This document shows, piece by piece, positions 8,493-18,282 of a stretch of DNA of 64,000 bases. Within the stretch, counting starts at the first letter, position 1; every line of letters begins with the position of its first letter. Where the stretch lies: contig JAUIAO010000007.1 in the NCBI GenBank assembly GCA_030425425.1, forward strand, positions 62,001 to 126,000, given 5' to 3'. A model generated the notes under the pieces. It saw only the letters and a program-made list of their open reading frames with translations. It was not told where the DNA came from and ran no database searches. The position numbers and the translations under genes were made by a program. The stretch comes from Bacteroidia bacterium (GTDB taxonomy: Bacteria > Bacteroidota > Bacteroidia > Cytophagales > Cyclobacteriaceae).

Positions 8493-9613
8493 GCTCTAAG
8501 TACCCTGCTGCATTGGATAGATAAGGAGAGAAAAGCGATTTTGGCACTGGCATTTCTACCGAGGTTATTCAGCACAGAGCTGATTTCATTGTAGATCGCT
8601 TCTAATTTCTCAATACTGGCAAACCCACCAAACTTTCTGATAAACTCACCTTCAGCACCATCACGGTTCACAAGGTTTGCACCTTCTACCTGAGAAAGTA
8701 TAGCATCACGGATCAAGGCAAGAGAAAACTCTAACTGCGTACGCTGGTTTGGTTTGGAACTACCGTGAAACTCATCTGAGGTTTTAACCATAGATGTGTA
8801 GTCACCTTTCAGGCAATACTGCATCCACAAGCGAAACCATTCGTATGCGGTACCTTCAGCCTGTTCCAGCTCATAGTATGCTTTCCCCAAACTGCCGTTG
8901 GCCATTCGGGCTGCTTTTCCTGCCACTTCTGGTTGAACGTTTCTGTTATTGATCAGGTGATCCTGTATTGTCTCTTCCGAAAATGGTGGAATGTTGAACA
9001 TCTGCGTTCTGGAGCGAATGGTTGCCAAAAGCGACTCATAAGAATAACTTACCAAAAGGTAGATCGTTTGAGTCGGCGGCTCTTCCAGTACTTTAAGAAT
9101 TCCATTAGCGGCAGCCGGGTGCATGTACTCTGGATACCAAATAATCAGGATTTTGAAATCCCCTTCAAAGGATTTCATACTCACTGTGCGAATGATGTTT
9201 TTGCTGTCTTCTTTAGAAATCAGCACATTCTTGTTTTCATATCCATTATAGCTCACCCAATCATCAATATTGGCATAAGTATGCTCTTTGGCAAACACAC
9301 GCCATTTTTTCAGTGTTTCTGCCTGTATTTTTTCATAATCAGAAGACTTGGAAGCGGAAGGTTTCGGATAGATAAAATGCACATCAGGGTGAATCATCCG
9401 GTCCATTTTCTGACAATTGGAACAGGTGCCGCAAGCGTCTGAGTCTGTTTTGTTTTCACATAGCAAGTATGTTGCAAAGCTCATCGCCATTGCCAATCCA
9501 CCACCGCCAGCAGGCCCATTGAAAAGCTGAGCATGCGCGATGTGATTTTGTTTATAAGAAGAAATGAGAGATTGCTTGAGTTCTTGTAAACCCGGAATTT
9601 CCTCAAATCGCAT
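8489..9613 (-). CDS. holB: DNA polymerase III subunit delta'
   Basis: A 374-residue clamp-loader subunit. The N-terminal AAA+ region has a degenerate P-loop (GPAGGGGLA, residues 33-41) with no Lys-Ser/Thr, as expected for the non-ATPase delta' subunit. A zinc module follows with Cys52, Cys61, Cys64 and Cys67. Further blocks are ILKVLEEPP and the sensor motif TIRSRTQMF. It would form part of the complex that loads the sliding clamp. It starts 3 bp after the GlmU-like gene and overlaps the peptidase gene by 4 bp, so all four minus-strand genes form one operon. Confidence 0.9.
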   Translation of the reverse strand: MRFEEIPGLQELKQSLISSYKQNHIAHAQLFNGPAGGGGLAMAMSFATYLLCENKTDSDACGTCSNCQKMDRMIHPDVHFIYPKPSASKSSDYEKIQAETLKKWRVFAKEHTYANIDDWVSYNGYENKNVLISKEDSKNIIRTVSMKSFEGDFKILIIWYPEYMHPAAANGILKVLEEPPTQTIYLLVSYSYESLLATIRSRTQMFNIPPFSEETIQDHLINNRNVQPEVAGKAARMANGSLGKAYYELEQAEGTAYEWFRLWMQYCLKGDYTSMVKTSDEFHGSSKPNQRTQLEFSLALIRDAILSQVEGANLVNRDGAEGEFIRKFGGFASIEKLEAIYNEISSVLNNLGRNASAKIAFLSLSIQCSRVLRA

Positions 9614-9616
9614 ATT

Positions 9617-10807
9617 TTAGTCTTTTTTCTCCCAGACCCGGTATTGAGCTGAGTCTTCAAAGATATGAGTTAGTATCGCTTTATCCGCTTCTGACAAATT
9701 CAATTTTCTTCGTTTCATCACAATTTCGGCTGTGATGAATGCTTTTCTCGGGTGGTGAGTGACCATACCATGAGCTCCTCCCCATGAAAATGATGGGATG
9801 ATATTTCTTGGGAAACCTTCTCCGAAAATATTAGCAGCTACGCCAACCGTCGTTCCAGTGTTGAACATAGTATTGATACCTGTTTTGCTATGATCACCCA
9901 TGATCAACCCGCAAAACTGCAAGTTTGTATGAATAAAGTGGTTATCCAGATAATCCCACATTCTTACAGAATCGTAGTTGTTTTTCAGGTTAGAGTTATT
10001 GGTGTCTGCCCCAATATTGCACCATTCACCGACCACTGCATTGCCCAGAAAGCCATCATGACCTTTGTTGCTGTAACCCCAGAAAATGCTGTTGGAGATT
10101 TCTCCGCCCATTTTACAATGAGGCCCTGCAGAAGAATCCCCACGAAGCTTTGCCCCCATATTCACCACACTATGCTCTCCCATGGCAAAAGGCCCACGAA
10201 TGATGGCTCCCTCCTGAACTTCTGCATCTTTTCCGATGTAAATGGGTCCATTTTCAGCGTTGAGAATGGCGGCTTTTACACTGGCCCCTTCTTCCAAAAA
10301 TATCTGTGAACCATACGTGATGGTGTGTGTATCATTGATTGGCTGACTATTTCTGCCGGAAGTGACCAAAGCATAATCGTTCCTGATTTCATTTCCATTT
10401 TGCAGGAACAAGTCCCAGCTTCTCTCGATCTGCTGAAAATCTCCGGTAAACTCTTTCACTTCATAATTATGTGAATCAAGCGGGTTTTCATTTCCACAGG
10501 CCACGAGCATCTGCCCATTTTTAGATAGGGCCTCGCCTGGTCGTAGTGCGTTGACAACTTCAACCAGGTTGAAATTGGGAAGAGTCCCATTCACAATCCA
10601 GATAGTTCTATCATCTGGAGAGATCATTTGATATTTGTCCTGAAGGTATTTTTCTGTTTGATATCCAAAAGCTTCGGCATTCAGATATTTCCCCCATTTC
10701 TCATCTATTGTCAAGATACCTACCCGAAGGTTTGCAATAGGGCGTGTGTAAGTAAGAGGGAGTAGTTTTTGGTGTGCTTCGGGGTGTTGTGTAAAAATGA
10801 GCTTCAT
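9617..10807 (-). CDS. GlmU family sugar nucleotidyltransferase-like protein
   Basis: A 396-residue protein related to GlmU. The N-terminal third resembles a shortened nucleotidyltransferase domain (KLLPLTYTRPIANLRVGILTI). The C-terminal half is a left-handed beta helix of hexapeptide repeats (IYIGKDAEVQEGAIIRGPF, INTMFNTGTTVGVAANIFGEGF). Such proteins are common in the phylum next to housekeeping genes and probably transfer a nucleotide or acyl group onto a sugar phosphate; the substrate is unknown. It is the first gene of the four-gene operon and is insulated from rpmE2 upstream by a terminator. Confidence 0.85.
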   Translation of the reverse strand: MKLIFTQHPEAHQKLLPLTYTRPIANLRVGILTIDEKWGKYLNAEAFGYQTEKYLQDKYQMISPDDRTIWIVNGTLPNFNLVEVVNALRPGEALSKNGQMLVACGNENPLDSHNYEVKEFTGDFQQIERSWDLFLQNGNEIRNDYALVTSGRNSQPINDTHTITYGSQIFLEEGASVKAAILNAENGPIYIGKDAEVQEGAIIRGPFAMGEHSVVNMGAKLRGDSSAGPHCKMGGEISNSIFWGYSNKGHDGFLGNAVVGEWCNIGADTNNSNLKNNYDSVRMWDYLDNHFIHTNLQFCGLIMGDHSKTGINTMFNTGTTVGVAANIFGEGFPRNIIPSFSWGGAHGMVTHHPRKAFITAEIVMKRRKLNLSEADKAILTHIFEDSAQYRVWEKKD

Positions 10808-10902
10808 AGTTCAAAAATAAGAACTAGGGCTTTACGGTACTATCGACAGCAAAGAAAGAAGGGAAAATTTTGTTGATCTATTTCAGTAAACACCAACAAA
10901 AA

Positions 10903-10930
10903 AAGTCTTTAGGCTTATGCCCAAAGACTT
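10903..10930 (-). terminator. Rho-independent terminator of rpmE2
   Basis: On the minus strand AAGTCTTT pairs with AAAGACTT, extended by GGC/GCC around a short loop, and is followed at once by seven T. It lies about 30 bp after the rpmE2 stop codon and before the GlmU-like gene. Confidence 0.88.
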
Positions 10931-10958
10931 GTTATGTTTTGAAAGAGATAAACTCTTA

Positions 10959-11204
10959 TTATTTCTTTTTGTATTTTTTGTTGAATTTCTCCACACGACC
11001 AGCTGTATCGAGGAAGATTTTCTTACCAGTGTAGAATGGATGTGAAGCAGAGCTCACTTCTATCTTAACCAATGGGTATTCGTTACCGTCTTCCCACTTG
11101 ATAGTCTCATCACTGGTCATTGTAGAGCGAGTCATGAATTTGAAATCGCTAGTTGTATCTAAAAAGACTACTTCTTTGTATTGAGGATGAATGTCCTTTT
11201 TCAT
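10959..11204 (-). CDS. rpmE2: 50S ribosomal protein L31 type B
   Basis: An 81-residue ribosomal protein starting [14 protein letters not shown] at 11204. A longer frame to 11264 exists but would run through the promoter, so the internal ATG is chosen. Family blocks are [30 protein letters not shown]-like (here [17 protein letters not shown]) and FNKKYKK at the end. Type B L31 lacks the zinc-binding cysteines of type A, as here, and in other bacteria is favoured when zinc is low. It is a single-gene unit with its own promoter and terminator. Confidence 0.95.
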   Translation of the reverse strand: MKKDIHPQYKEVVFLDTTSDFKFMTRSTMTSDETIKWEDGNEYPLVKIEVSSASHPFYTGKKIFLDTAGRVEKFNKKYKKK

Positions 11205-11234
11205 AATTTTCAGTGCTTTTCTTAAAAAGGATTG

Positions 11235-11265
11235 CAAAGATAGATGAATTTCTGGCAGAAACAAA
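11235..11265 (-). promoter_or_regulatory. Bacteroidetes-type promoter of rpmE2
   Basis: On the minus strand TTTG (11265-11262) and TATCTTTG (11242-11235) are separated by 19 nt, an exact match to the phylum's sigma-factor consensus. It lies about 30 bp before the rpmE2 ATG and within the leader of the divergent barrel gene. Confidence 0.75.
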
Positions 11266-11290
11266 AGCCGCTTTTTTAATATTTTTGAGT

Positions 11291-12952
11291 GTGAGACAAA
11301 CTTTTTACTTCCTTCTATTGCTGATTGTCAGCTACTTAAACGCCCAAAGTACTGATATTCCTTTAAACTTTCCAGCTTATAAACTGCTGAGTGAGTGGGA
11401 TGTGAAATCGGAAAAAGGCGTTTTTACCTCTGATAAGCCAATTTCCAGAAGGGTTTTTAATCAGGCAGCCAATGATGCTGAATGGATGAAATCTCGTTCC
11501 GATCAGTTCAACAAGGAATACGTCTTGATGGAAACCCGTGAATATGAAGATACTGTTGAACTGTCTCAGAAATCCATTTTCGGGAAATTTTATAAATATC
11601 CATCGGACATGTACAGTGCTCAGGTCAAAGACTTTGACCTACATGTGAATCCCATAGTTGTGCTTGCGGCAGGTAAAGACATGAACGGAAGTCAAGAGGA
11701 GCTACTTTATGAAAACTATCGAGGGCTGGAACTAAGAGGCACAATAGATGAAAAGTTTAGCTTCTACACTTTACTTACTGAAAACCAGGCGCGCTACCCA
11801 GAATACGCTCAGGCTGTAATCGACTCGACTTTAGGCGTTCCCTATGAAGGGTTCTGGAAACAATATGATATGACGGCTGTGGATTTTCTACGAGCCCAGG
11901 CTTATGTAGATTTTAATGCGACTAAACACCTTGAAGTTCAGTTTGGATACGGAAAGCATTTTATTGGCGATGGTAAGAGATCGTTAATACTATCTGATTA
12001 TGGAAACAATTATCCATACCTCAGGCTGAAAACTCAAGTTTGGAAAATACAATACACCAACATTTTTGCACAACTCATTGCGCAAACTAAAGGAGGCGAT
12101 TATGGACTTTTGGGTGTAGGTGCTTTTCCGAAAAAAGCTTTCGCCAATCATCATTTGAGTGTTCAGATCAAACCAAACCTAACTATCGGGTTGTTTGAGT
12201 CCATCATTCTTGGGGATTCTTCAGGTACAAACAGTCCCGGAATTTTTATTCCAATCATTTTCTATAAAGCGATGGAGCAGCAAGACGGCAGTGGTGGCAA
12301 TACCCTTATAGGTGCAGATTTTAAATGGAATCTTTGGAAGACGCTTTCTCTTTACGGACAGCTAGTCATTGACGAAATGGTGGTAAGTGAAGTGTTTGGG
12401 AATAGCGATTGGTGGGGAAACAAACAGGGTTTCCAACTCGGAGCTAAATATTTTGATGCATTGGGAGTTCAAAACCTGAATGTACAACTGGAACTAAACA
12501 AAGTTAGACCATATGTTTATTCACATGAGAGTCATTTCACTAATTACAGTCATTACAATATGGCCATGGCTCATCCCTTAGGAGCTAATTTCAGAGAGAT
12601 CATTGCTTCTGTCAATTATCAACCGATCCCAAAGTTGACGCTACAGGCCGATTTACTTTTTGCAAAATATGGTAATGATAGTGATAGCTCTAGCTGGGGA
12701 AGAGATATAACTAAGGGCTATGGTCTGGATAATCGACCACAGGATCATGATTATGGAAATGACATGTTTCAGGGAGAAACTACAGACTTGATGATGATTC
12801 AGGCTAAAGCCAGCTACATGATCAAGCACAATCTGTTTTTGGAACTCAACTCAACTATCCGTAATGAGCAGTCAGATGTTCGAGAAAATTCAACAATGGT
12901 TTTTGGAACCGCACTTCGCTGGAACTTTCCCTACAGAAGTTATTTATTTTAA
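11291..12952 (+). CDS. Outer-membrane beta-barrel, Wzi/RemB-like
   Basis: An outer-membrane protein of about 553 residues. The frame is open from a GTG at 11213, but a good signal peptide ([15 protein letters not shown]) begins at the GTG at 11291, which is the preferred start (TTG 11285 is the alternative). The body has many alternating beta strands and aromatic girdles and ends FPYRSYLF, as in outer-membrane barrels. Blocks such as [21 protein letters not shown] resemble the Wzi capsule-assembly family and the gliding protein RemB. It may act in surface polysaccharide attachment or gliding. It abuts the ABC exporter gene directly. Confidence 0.72.
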   Translation: MRQTFYFLLLLIVSYLNAQSTDIPLNFPAYKLLSEWDVKSEKGVFTSDKPISRRVFNQAANDAEWMKSRSDQFNKEYVLMETREYEDTVELSQKSIFGKFYKYPSDMYSAQVKDFDLHVNPIVVLAAGKDMNGSQEELLYENYRGLELRGTIDEKFSFYTLLTENQARYPEYAQAVIDSTLGVPYEGFWKQYDMTAVDFLRAQAYVDFNATKHLEVQFGYGKHFIGDGKRSLILSDYGNNYPYLRLKTQVWKIQYTNIFAQLIAQTKGGDYGLLGVGAFPKKAFANHHLSVQIKPNLTIGLFESIILGDSSGTNSPGIFIPIIFYKAMEQQDGSGGNTLIGADFKWNLWKTLSLYGQLVIDEMVVSEVFGNSDWWGNKQGFQLGAKYFDALGVQNLNVQLELNKVRPYVYSHESHFTNYSHYNMAMAHPLGANFREIIASVNYQPIPKLTLQADLLFAKYGNDSDSSSWGRDITKGYGLDNRPQDHDYGNDMFQGETTDLMMIQAKASYMIKHNLFLELNSTIRNEQSDVRENSTMVFGTALRWNFPYRSYLF

Positions 12953-14767
12953 ATGATTGACCTAATTCGGATCTTAAAGTATGCGAGACCAGTAGGAACA
13001 GTCATTCCCGCTTATGTTTTGTTGGTGAGTCTGGCGGCACTATTTAGTGTGATTAATTTATCTATTCTTATTCCGCTCCTGCAAGTCATATTTGATCAGG
13101 TTCATTCGCCTAACGTCGCTCTTTCTGGTCAGGGTTTATTGAGTGAAATCAAATCGTGGTTTTATCAACAGCTTTTCGATCATATCGAAAAGAAAGGAAA
13201 GTTAGAAGTACTCTATATTATTTGCGGATTGACGGCCATTTCAATTTTAATGGCCAACGTATTCAGGTACCTTTCCCAGTTGATATTGGCCAGAGTGCGG
13301 GTTCGGGTGACTAGAAACTTACGAATGGAGGCATTTCGATCTATGTTGGCTTTGAACCTGGATCTTTTTATTCGACATCCAAAGGGAGATCTTATCAGCA
13401 GAATCACCACAGACATTCAGGAAGTAGAACAGTCGGCGGTAAATACTTTGAAAGTTTTTTTTAAAGAACCTTTTCTGATGGTGGCCTATTTAATTGCCCT
13501 TCTGGCTATTTCCCCCAAGTTGACCTTGTATACTTTGGTACTGGTGCCAGTGGCCGGAGTATTGGTTTCATGGGTGGCAAAACGCGTGAAAGGCTGGGCC
13601 CGTAAATCTCAAGACTCGTTGGGTCAGATCGGTCATGTGGTGGATGAATCTATAAGTGGAATGCGTGTGATCAAAGTTTTTCATGCGCAAAGAGCATTAC
13701 TCTATCGGTTTTCTAAACTTGTAAACCAGTATGCCAATCAAACCTTTCAGATCGCTGTGAGATCTAATCTCTCTTCACCGATTTCAGAAATGATCGGTAC
13801 AATTGTTCTGGTGATATTATTGGTCATTGGGGGAAATATGGTGCTTTCCGAAAACCCGACACTAAGTGGTGCAACGTTTATTGGTTTTTTGATCATCTTT
13901 TCACAAATGCTCAACCCGGCCAAAGCTATGAGTGTAGCATTTAGTCAGATCAACAGAGGTCTGGCTGCTAGTCAAAGAGTGTTTGAATTAATAGATCTCC
14001 AAAGTCATAAACCACAGAAGGGTAGCCAAAACGTTCAATCTGATTGGAGCTCGATTCGGTTTCAGGATGTTGCATTCAGCTATGGTCAGCAACCCTTCAT
14101 TCATTCTATGAACTTTGAAGTTGTGCAAGGTCAGACAGTCGCATTAGTTGGGCCATCAGGTGGAGGCAAAACAACGATCGCTGATTTACTTTGCCGGTTT
14201 TATGTGCCTCAGTCTGGAAACATTTTGATTGGTGATACGTGCTTGACAGATCAAAATAAAAATAGTTGGCTACAGGAAATAGCAGTAGTATCTCAGGAGC
14301 CGGTTCTTTTCAATGATTCCATTCGCAACAACATACTAATTGGAAAACCGAACGCCACTGACGAAGAACTGATCAAGGCGGCTAAGCACGCACAAGCGCA
14401 TGATTTTATTCAAAAGCTGCCAGCTGGCTATGAGACGAATGTAGGACAAAGGGGTGATTTATTATCCGGAGGCCAAAAACAAAGAATCACAATTGCTCGT
14501 GCCTTTCTGAAAAACCCATCATTGCTGATTCTGGATGAGCCTACTTCTGCGTTGGATGCACATTCGGAAGAGAGTGTCCGGAATGCCCTGAAAATACTTG
14601 CTCAGAACAGAACAACTATTCATATCGCTCATCAGCTATCTACGGTTGCTCATGCAGATCAGATATTGGTTTTAGATCAGGGTCAAATTGTTGAAAGAGG
14701 GACTCATGAGGAACTAATAAGGCTAAAAGGTCTGTACCACCATCTTACGGACTTGCAAACTATTTAG
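12953..14767 (+). CDS. MsbA-like ABC transporter, fused membrane and ATPase domains
   Basis: A 604-residue half-transporter. The N-terminal half has about six membrane helices of the ABC exporter type. The ATPase half has Walker A GPSGGGKTT (about residues 400-408), signature LSGGQKQR, Walker B LLILDEPTSALD and switch His in HIAHQLST. MsbA-type proteins flip lipid A core or other lipids and peptides across the inner membrane as dimers. The gene starts right after the stop of the outer-membrane barrel gene, so the two may be cotranscribed. The substrate is not determined by the sequence. Confidence 0.9.
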   Translation: MIDLIRILKYARPVGTVIPAYVLLVSLAALFSVINLSILIPLLQVIFDQVHSPNVALSGQGLLSEIKSWFYQQLFDHIEKKGKLEVLYIICGLTAISILMANVFRYLSQLILARVRVRVTRNLRMEAFRSMLALNLDLFIRHPKGDLISRITTDIQEVEQSAVNTLKVFFKEPFLMVAYLIALLAISPKLTLYTLVLVPVAGVLVSWVAKRVKGWARKSQDSLGQIGHVVDESISGMRVIKVFHAQRALLYRFSKLVNQYANQTFQIAVRSNLSSPISEMIGTIVLVILLVIGGNMVLSENPTLSGATFIGFLIIFSQMLNPAKAMSVAFSQINRGLAASQRVFELIDLQSHKPQKGSQNVQSDWSSIRFQDVAFSYGQQPFIHSMNFEVVQGQTVALVGPSGGGKTTIADLLCRFYVPQSGNILIGDTCLTDQNKNSWLQEIAVVSQEPVLFNDSIRNNILIGKPNATDEELIKAAKHAQAHDFIQKLPAGYETNVGQRGDLLSGGQKQRITIARAFLKNPSLLILDEPTSALDAHSEESVRNALKILAQNRTTIHIAHQLSTVAHADQILVLDQGQIVERGTHEELIRLKGLYHHLTDLQTI

Positions 14768-14834
14768 CCCGTTCAGACGATTTAGTCCATTGATTCAGTC
14801 ACTTATTTTCTACCTTTTCGGAAAATTTAGAACC

Positions 14835-15209
14835 ATGCGAAAATTCAAGCTGATCTTCTACCCTATTTATCTAATCGCAGCTTTTGCCGTTTTGTATTTC
14901 AGTTCAGATTTTCTGATCAATATGGACACCTACAAGGAGAACATTCATCCTTTCGAGGACCTGAAATATTATACAACTACCATTCCTACTTACACATTAT
15001 CCGCTTTTATATTCCTCAGTCTATTAATGTTAGTAGAGCTTGTTGCGGAAAACTTCCAAATCATTAACCTAAGAAGAAGGGTAAAAAAAGCCGAAGAGGA
15101 AACCATGAAGTATAAAGCCCGACTTTTTGATCAATCTGAAGAAGCAGCTAAATCCTTGCCTGAGGATCTGGATGATGATGAGCAGGAAGACGAGGATGAT
15201 GACGAGTGA
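14835..15209 (+). CDS. Small two-helix membrane protein with acidic tail
   Basis: A protein of about 124 residues from the ATG at 14835 (a TTG at 14790 would add 15 residues). It has two membrane helices (FYPIYLIAAFAVLYFS and LSAFIFLSLLMLVELV), a basic coiled-coil stretch (NLRRRVKKAEEE) and a strongly acidic end (LDDDEQEDEDDDE). The layout resembles LapA-like small inner-membrane proteins, but I do not recognise the family. It follows the ABC exporter by about 65 bp. Confidence 0.65.
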   Translation: MRKFKLIFYPIYLIAAFAVLYFSSDFLINMDTYKENIHPFEDLKYYTTTIPTYTLSAFIFLSLLMLVELVAENFQIINLRRRVKKAEEETMKYKARLFDQSEEAAKSLPEDLDDDEQEDEDDDE

Positions 15210-15274
15210 ATATTTGATTGACCGTCACAACTAAAAGTGCACTCATCGTGTCATAAGCACATCAAAACAACACG

Positions 15275-16465
15275 ATGATGAAACACACTTATCCATATTC
15301 ATTTCTTTTAATAGCACTATTTGCTTTTTTTCTTTGGTCATGCGCTGATGATGCCGGCATGGACGATGCAGCAGGGGAATACAAAGCTGATGGTTATTCA
15401 CTACTAGACTCTGAAGGAGGCGGCGGTGGCGGAGAAGTAGGTCAAGGCGGAGGACAAACTGAAATTGAATCCGGCCAGATCACAGCAGGCGAATGGAACG
15501 ACCTGGACAACTGGGCGTTTTGGCAAGAATTATATCAAGTAGAAGACTTCAAGGATATGCACACCTATTGGGGTTATGATCTGGACCCAAGAATTATGGT
15601 GCATATAGAAAACTCAGGAGGCGCTGATCTTCCGGGTATTCAGGCAACCCTCATCAATGATCAGGGAGCAGTGATCTGGGAATCTGTAAGCGACCAAAAC
15701 GGCATGCTCAACCTTTGGCCGGGAGCCTATGATTTAACCGATTTGGAAATAGAAATTGCAGGAAACAAATATGCAGCGACGGGTATGAGCAGCGGAATAG
15801 TAGAAGTGACCTTGGATCAGGCCGCGCCTACATTGAGCCAAATAGAGGTCGCATTTATAGTAGATGCTACCGGCTCTATGTCTGACGAACTGGAATATCT
15901 GAAAGTGGAATTGATGGATGTCTTAGATTCTGTGGAACAACAATCCAGCGTGTCTGTCATTTCGGGATCTGTTTTTTATCGCGATGAAGGCGATGAATAT
16001 GTGACCAGATATAGCGACTTTTCCGGTGAAGTGGCGACCACTGTCAATTTCATCAAAAACCAGCAGGCAGCTGGAGGAGGAGATTGGCCAGAGGCTGTTC
16101 ATACTGCGCTGGACAAAACGATTAATACCTTACAGTGGAGTACCGGCACGAACCCTAAACTGGCTTTTATGCTGCTTGATGCTCCTCCTCATTATGATGA
16201 CCAGGTTCTTTCAGAGATTCACCAATTAATCAAAACCTACAGTGAAAAAGGAGTCAAACTGATTCCTGTAGCTTCGAGTGGTATTGACAAACAAACTGAG
16301 TTTTTGCTCAGGTATTTCGCTATTGCTACCAATGGAACCTACGTTTTCATTACCAATCACAGCGGCATTGGCAATGAGCACATAGAGCCATCAGTGGGAG
16401 AATATCAGGTAGAATATCTCAACCAATTGATTGCAAGATTGATTTTGCAAGAAGTTTCTGAATAA
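15275..16465 (+). CDS. von Willebrand factor A domain lipoprotein
   Basis: A 396-residue lipoprotein (lipobox FFLWSC). A Gly-rich linker follows the anchor (EGGGGGGEVGQGGG), then a beta-sandwich region with carboxypeptidase-regulatory-like features (VHIENSGGADLPGIQATLI). A vWA domain covers about residues 190-396, with the metal site DATGSMS (a DxTxS form) and the block LLDAPPHYDD. vWA domains bind protein ligands through a metal ion. It probably sits on the outer membrane or cell surface; the ligand is unknown. The next gene, comM, starts 54 bp downstream. Confidence 0.85.
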   Translation: MMKHTYPYSFLLIALFAFFLWSCADDAGMDDAAGEYKADGYSLLDSEGGGGGGEVGQGGGQTEIESGQITAGEWNDLDNWAFWQELYQVEDFKDMHTYWGYDLDPRIMVHIENSGGADLPGIQATLINDQGAVIWESVSDQNGMLNLWPGAYDLTDLEIEIAGNKYAATGMSSGIVEVTLDQAAPTLSQIEVAFIVDATGSMSDELEYLKVELMDVLDSVEQQSSVSVISGSVFYRDEGDEYVTRYSDFSGEVATTVNFIKNQQAAGGGDWPEAVHTALDKTINTLQWSTGTNPKLAFMLLDAPPHYDDQVLSEIHQLIKTYSEKGVKLIPVASSGIDKQTEFLLRYFAIATNGTYVFITNHSGIGNEHIEPSVGEYQVEYLNQLIARLILQEVSE

Positions 16466-16475
16466 GTTTCTTAAG

Positions 16476-16535
16476 AAAGTCTTTGCTGGCATTGCCCAGA
16501 TTGGGGTATATTCGAATCATGCTAGCAAAGACTTT
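16476..16535 (+). other. 12-bp inverted repeat spanning the comM start
   Basis: AAAGTCTTTGCT (16476-16487) is perfectly complementary to AGCAAAGACTTT (16524-16535), with 36 nt between. The second arm begins 3 bp after the comM ATG at 16519, so in mRNA the start codon sits at the edge of the loop. It could act as a terminator for the vWA gene or as a translation-control hairpin. The role is inference. Confidence 0.5.
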
Positions 16536-18057
16536 TGGAAGTGCCGTATATGGCGTCAATGCATATAAAATCACCATTGAGGTAAATGTAGGTCAGGGAA
16601 CCAAATTTTTTATGGTTGGTCTGCCAGACTCAGCTGTTAAGGAAAGTCAGCAACGGGTAGAATCTGCACTTACACACAATAAATACAGAATGCCACGACA
16701 AAAGACTGTGGTAAACCTGGCTCCTGCTGATATCAAAAAGGAAGGCTCTTCTTATGACCTACCGATTGCTTTGGGCATTTTGCAGGCCTCCGAGCAAGAA
16801 GAGTTTTCAGAGCTAGAGGACTACATTATCATGGGCGAGCTTTCGCTCGATGGAATCCTGAGACCCATCAAAGGGGCCTTGCCCATTGCTATAGAAGCGC
16901 GAAAAAGTGGTTTTAAGGGATTTATTCTTCCTAAAGAAAACGCCATTGAAGCTGCTATAGTCGATAACCTTGAAGTTATAGGCGTAGAGACACTAAATGA
17001 AGCGATAGAACATCTGAATGGAAAAGCGCCAATAAAGCCTCTCGACTATGATACCCGTGATGTGTTTTTCGATGATCTGGATCAGATAGAGTCTGATTTT
17101 GCTGATGTGCAGGGGCAGGAGAACATCAAACGTGCCATGGAAATTGCTGCTGCGGGAGGTCACAATGTAATCATGATTGGCCCTCCGGGAGCAGGTAAAA
17201 CCATGTTGGCAAAAAGACTTTCCTCGATATTGCCACCACTTTCACTCCATGAAGCTCTCGAAACCACTAAGATCCATTCTGTTGCTGGAAAGCTTGGTGA
17301 AAATGGTAAACTAATAGCTCACCGGCCTTTTCGCTCTCCGCATCACACCATTAGCGATGTAGCTTTAGTAGGTGGTGGAGGCATTCCCCAGCCAGGTGAA
17401 ATCTCCTTGGCCAACAATGGCGTGCTGTTTCTGGACGAATTGCCGGAGTTTAAGCGAACCGTACTGGAAGTAATGCGTCAGCCTCTGGAGGAAAGAAGAG
17501 TAACCATTTCCAGAGCAAAAGTGTCTATCGATTATCCGGCTAACTTTATGCTGGTTGCAAGTATGAACCCATGTCCATGCGGCTACTACAATCACCCGGA
17601 GAAGGAATGTGTATGTGGACCGGGAGTTGTACAGCGCTATCTCAATAAAGTCAGTGGTCCACTACTAGATAGAATAGACTTACATGTGGAAGTGACTCCA
17701 GTTTCATTTGATCAGATGACTTCTGATCGCAAAGCTGAGGCAAGTCTTGATATCAGAACCCGGGTAATCAATGCCAGGGAAATTCAAAAAGAGCGATTTG
17801 CTGATACTCCCGAAATCTTCAACAATGCCATGATGGGCAGTACAGCTACCAAAAAAGTCTGTCAGATCAACGAGGCTGGAAAAACACTATTGAAAACAGC
17901 TATGGAGAAGCTGGGCCTATCTGCCCGTGCGTATGATCGTATTCTGAAAGTGTCCAGGACAATTGCAGACTTGGCAGGAAGTGAAGAAATTAAAATAGAG
18001 CATCTGGCAGAAGCCATTCAGTACCGGAGTTTGGACAGAGAAGGCTGGGCAGGGTGA
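16519..18057 (+). CDS. comM: YifB family Mg-chelatase-like AAA ATPase (ComM)
   Basis: A 512-residue ATPase starting MLAKTFGSAVYGVNAYK at 16519, the usual start for the family; a TTG at 16483 is less likely. ComM is a helicase that promotes branch migration and integration of donor DNA during natural transformation. The N-terminal Lon-protease-like domain has GLPDSAVKESQQRVESAL. The AAA core has Walker A GPPGAGKTML, HSVAGKL, FRSPHHT, GEISLANNGVLFLDELPEF and the Cys-containing block MNPCPCGY. An inverted repeat spans its start codon. It is not in an operon with other competence genes. Confidence 0.95.
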   Translation: MLAKTFGSAVYGVNAYKITIEVNVGQGTKFFMVGLPDSAVKESQQRVESALTHNKYRMPRQKTVVNLAPADIKKEGSSYDLPIALGILQASEQEEFSELEDYIIMGELSLDGILRPIKGALPIAIEARKSGFKGFILPKENAIEAAIVDNLEVIGVETLNEAIEHLNGKAPIKPLDYDTRDVFFDDLDQIESDFADVQGQENIKRAMEIAAAGGHNVIMIGPPGAGKTMLAKRLSSILPPLSLHEALETTKIHSVAGKLGENGKLIAHRPFRSPHHTISDVALVGGGGIPQPGEISLANNGVLFLDELPEFKRTVLEVMRQPLEERRVTISRAKVSIDYPANFMLVASMNPCPCGYYNHPEKECVCGPGVVQRYLNKVSGPLLDRIDLHVEVTPVSFDQMTSDRKAEASLDIRTRVINAREIQKERFADTPEIFNNAMMGSTATKKVCQINEAGKTLLKTAMEKLGLSARAYDRILKVSRTIADLAGSEEIKIEHLAEAIQYRSLDREGWAG

Positions 18058-18282
18058 AACCTTGATAAAAACTTATCATTCAAAAATCAACCAGTTTCTT
18101 CAATCCCACCAGTGGGCTTTATTCCCAGACCCTCTGGGTCGAGAGACATTATGTTTGCTATGCAAACTCCATTAAATACTCCGATCGCTCTGCCTCGGGG
18201 TAGTTCATTTGATTATTTTTTTTACATTGTCAACCTATAACCTATTCAGACTAACCAACTCCTAGTTCATTAAAGCTATATT
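18058..18282. other. Intergenic region holding repeat family 2, copy 1
   Basis: The gap between comM and the sensor kinase has no ORF. Most of it (18099-18203) is one copy of a repeat found again in the opposite orientation at 31971-32070. The rest is AT-rich leader of the kinase gene. Confidence 0.7.
18099..18203 (+). repeat. Intergenic repeat family 2, copy 1
   Basis: A roughly 105-bp element. Its reverse complement lies at 31971-32070 with about four of five bases the same by eye. It contains small stems: CCCAC-ca-GTGGG at the start, CCCAGA-ccc-TCTGGG, and GTTTGC-tat-GCAAAC (18153-18167). In the second copy the last stem keeps its arms while the loop differs. It lies between comM and a kinase gene and codes for nothing evident. 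Confidence 0.75.
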
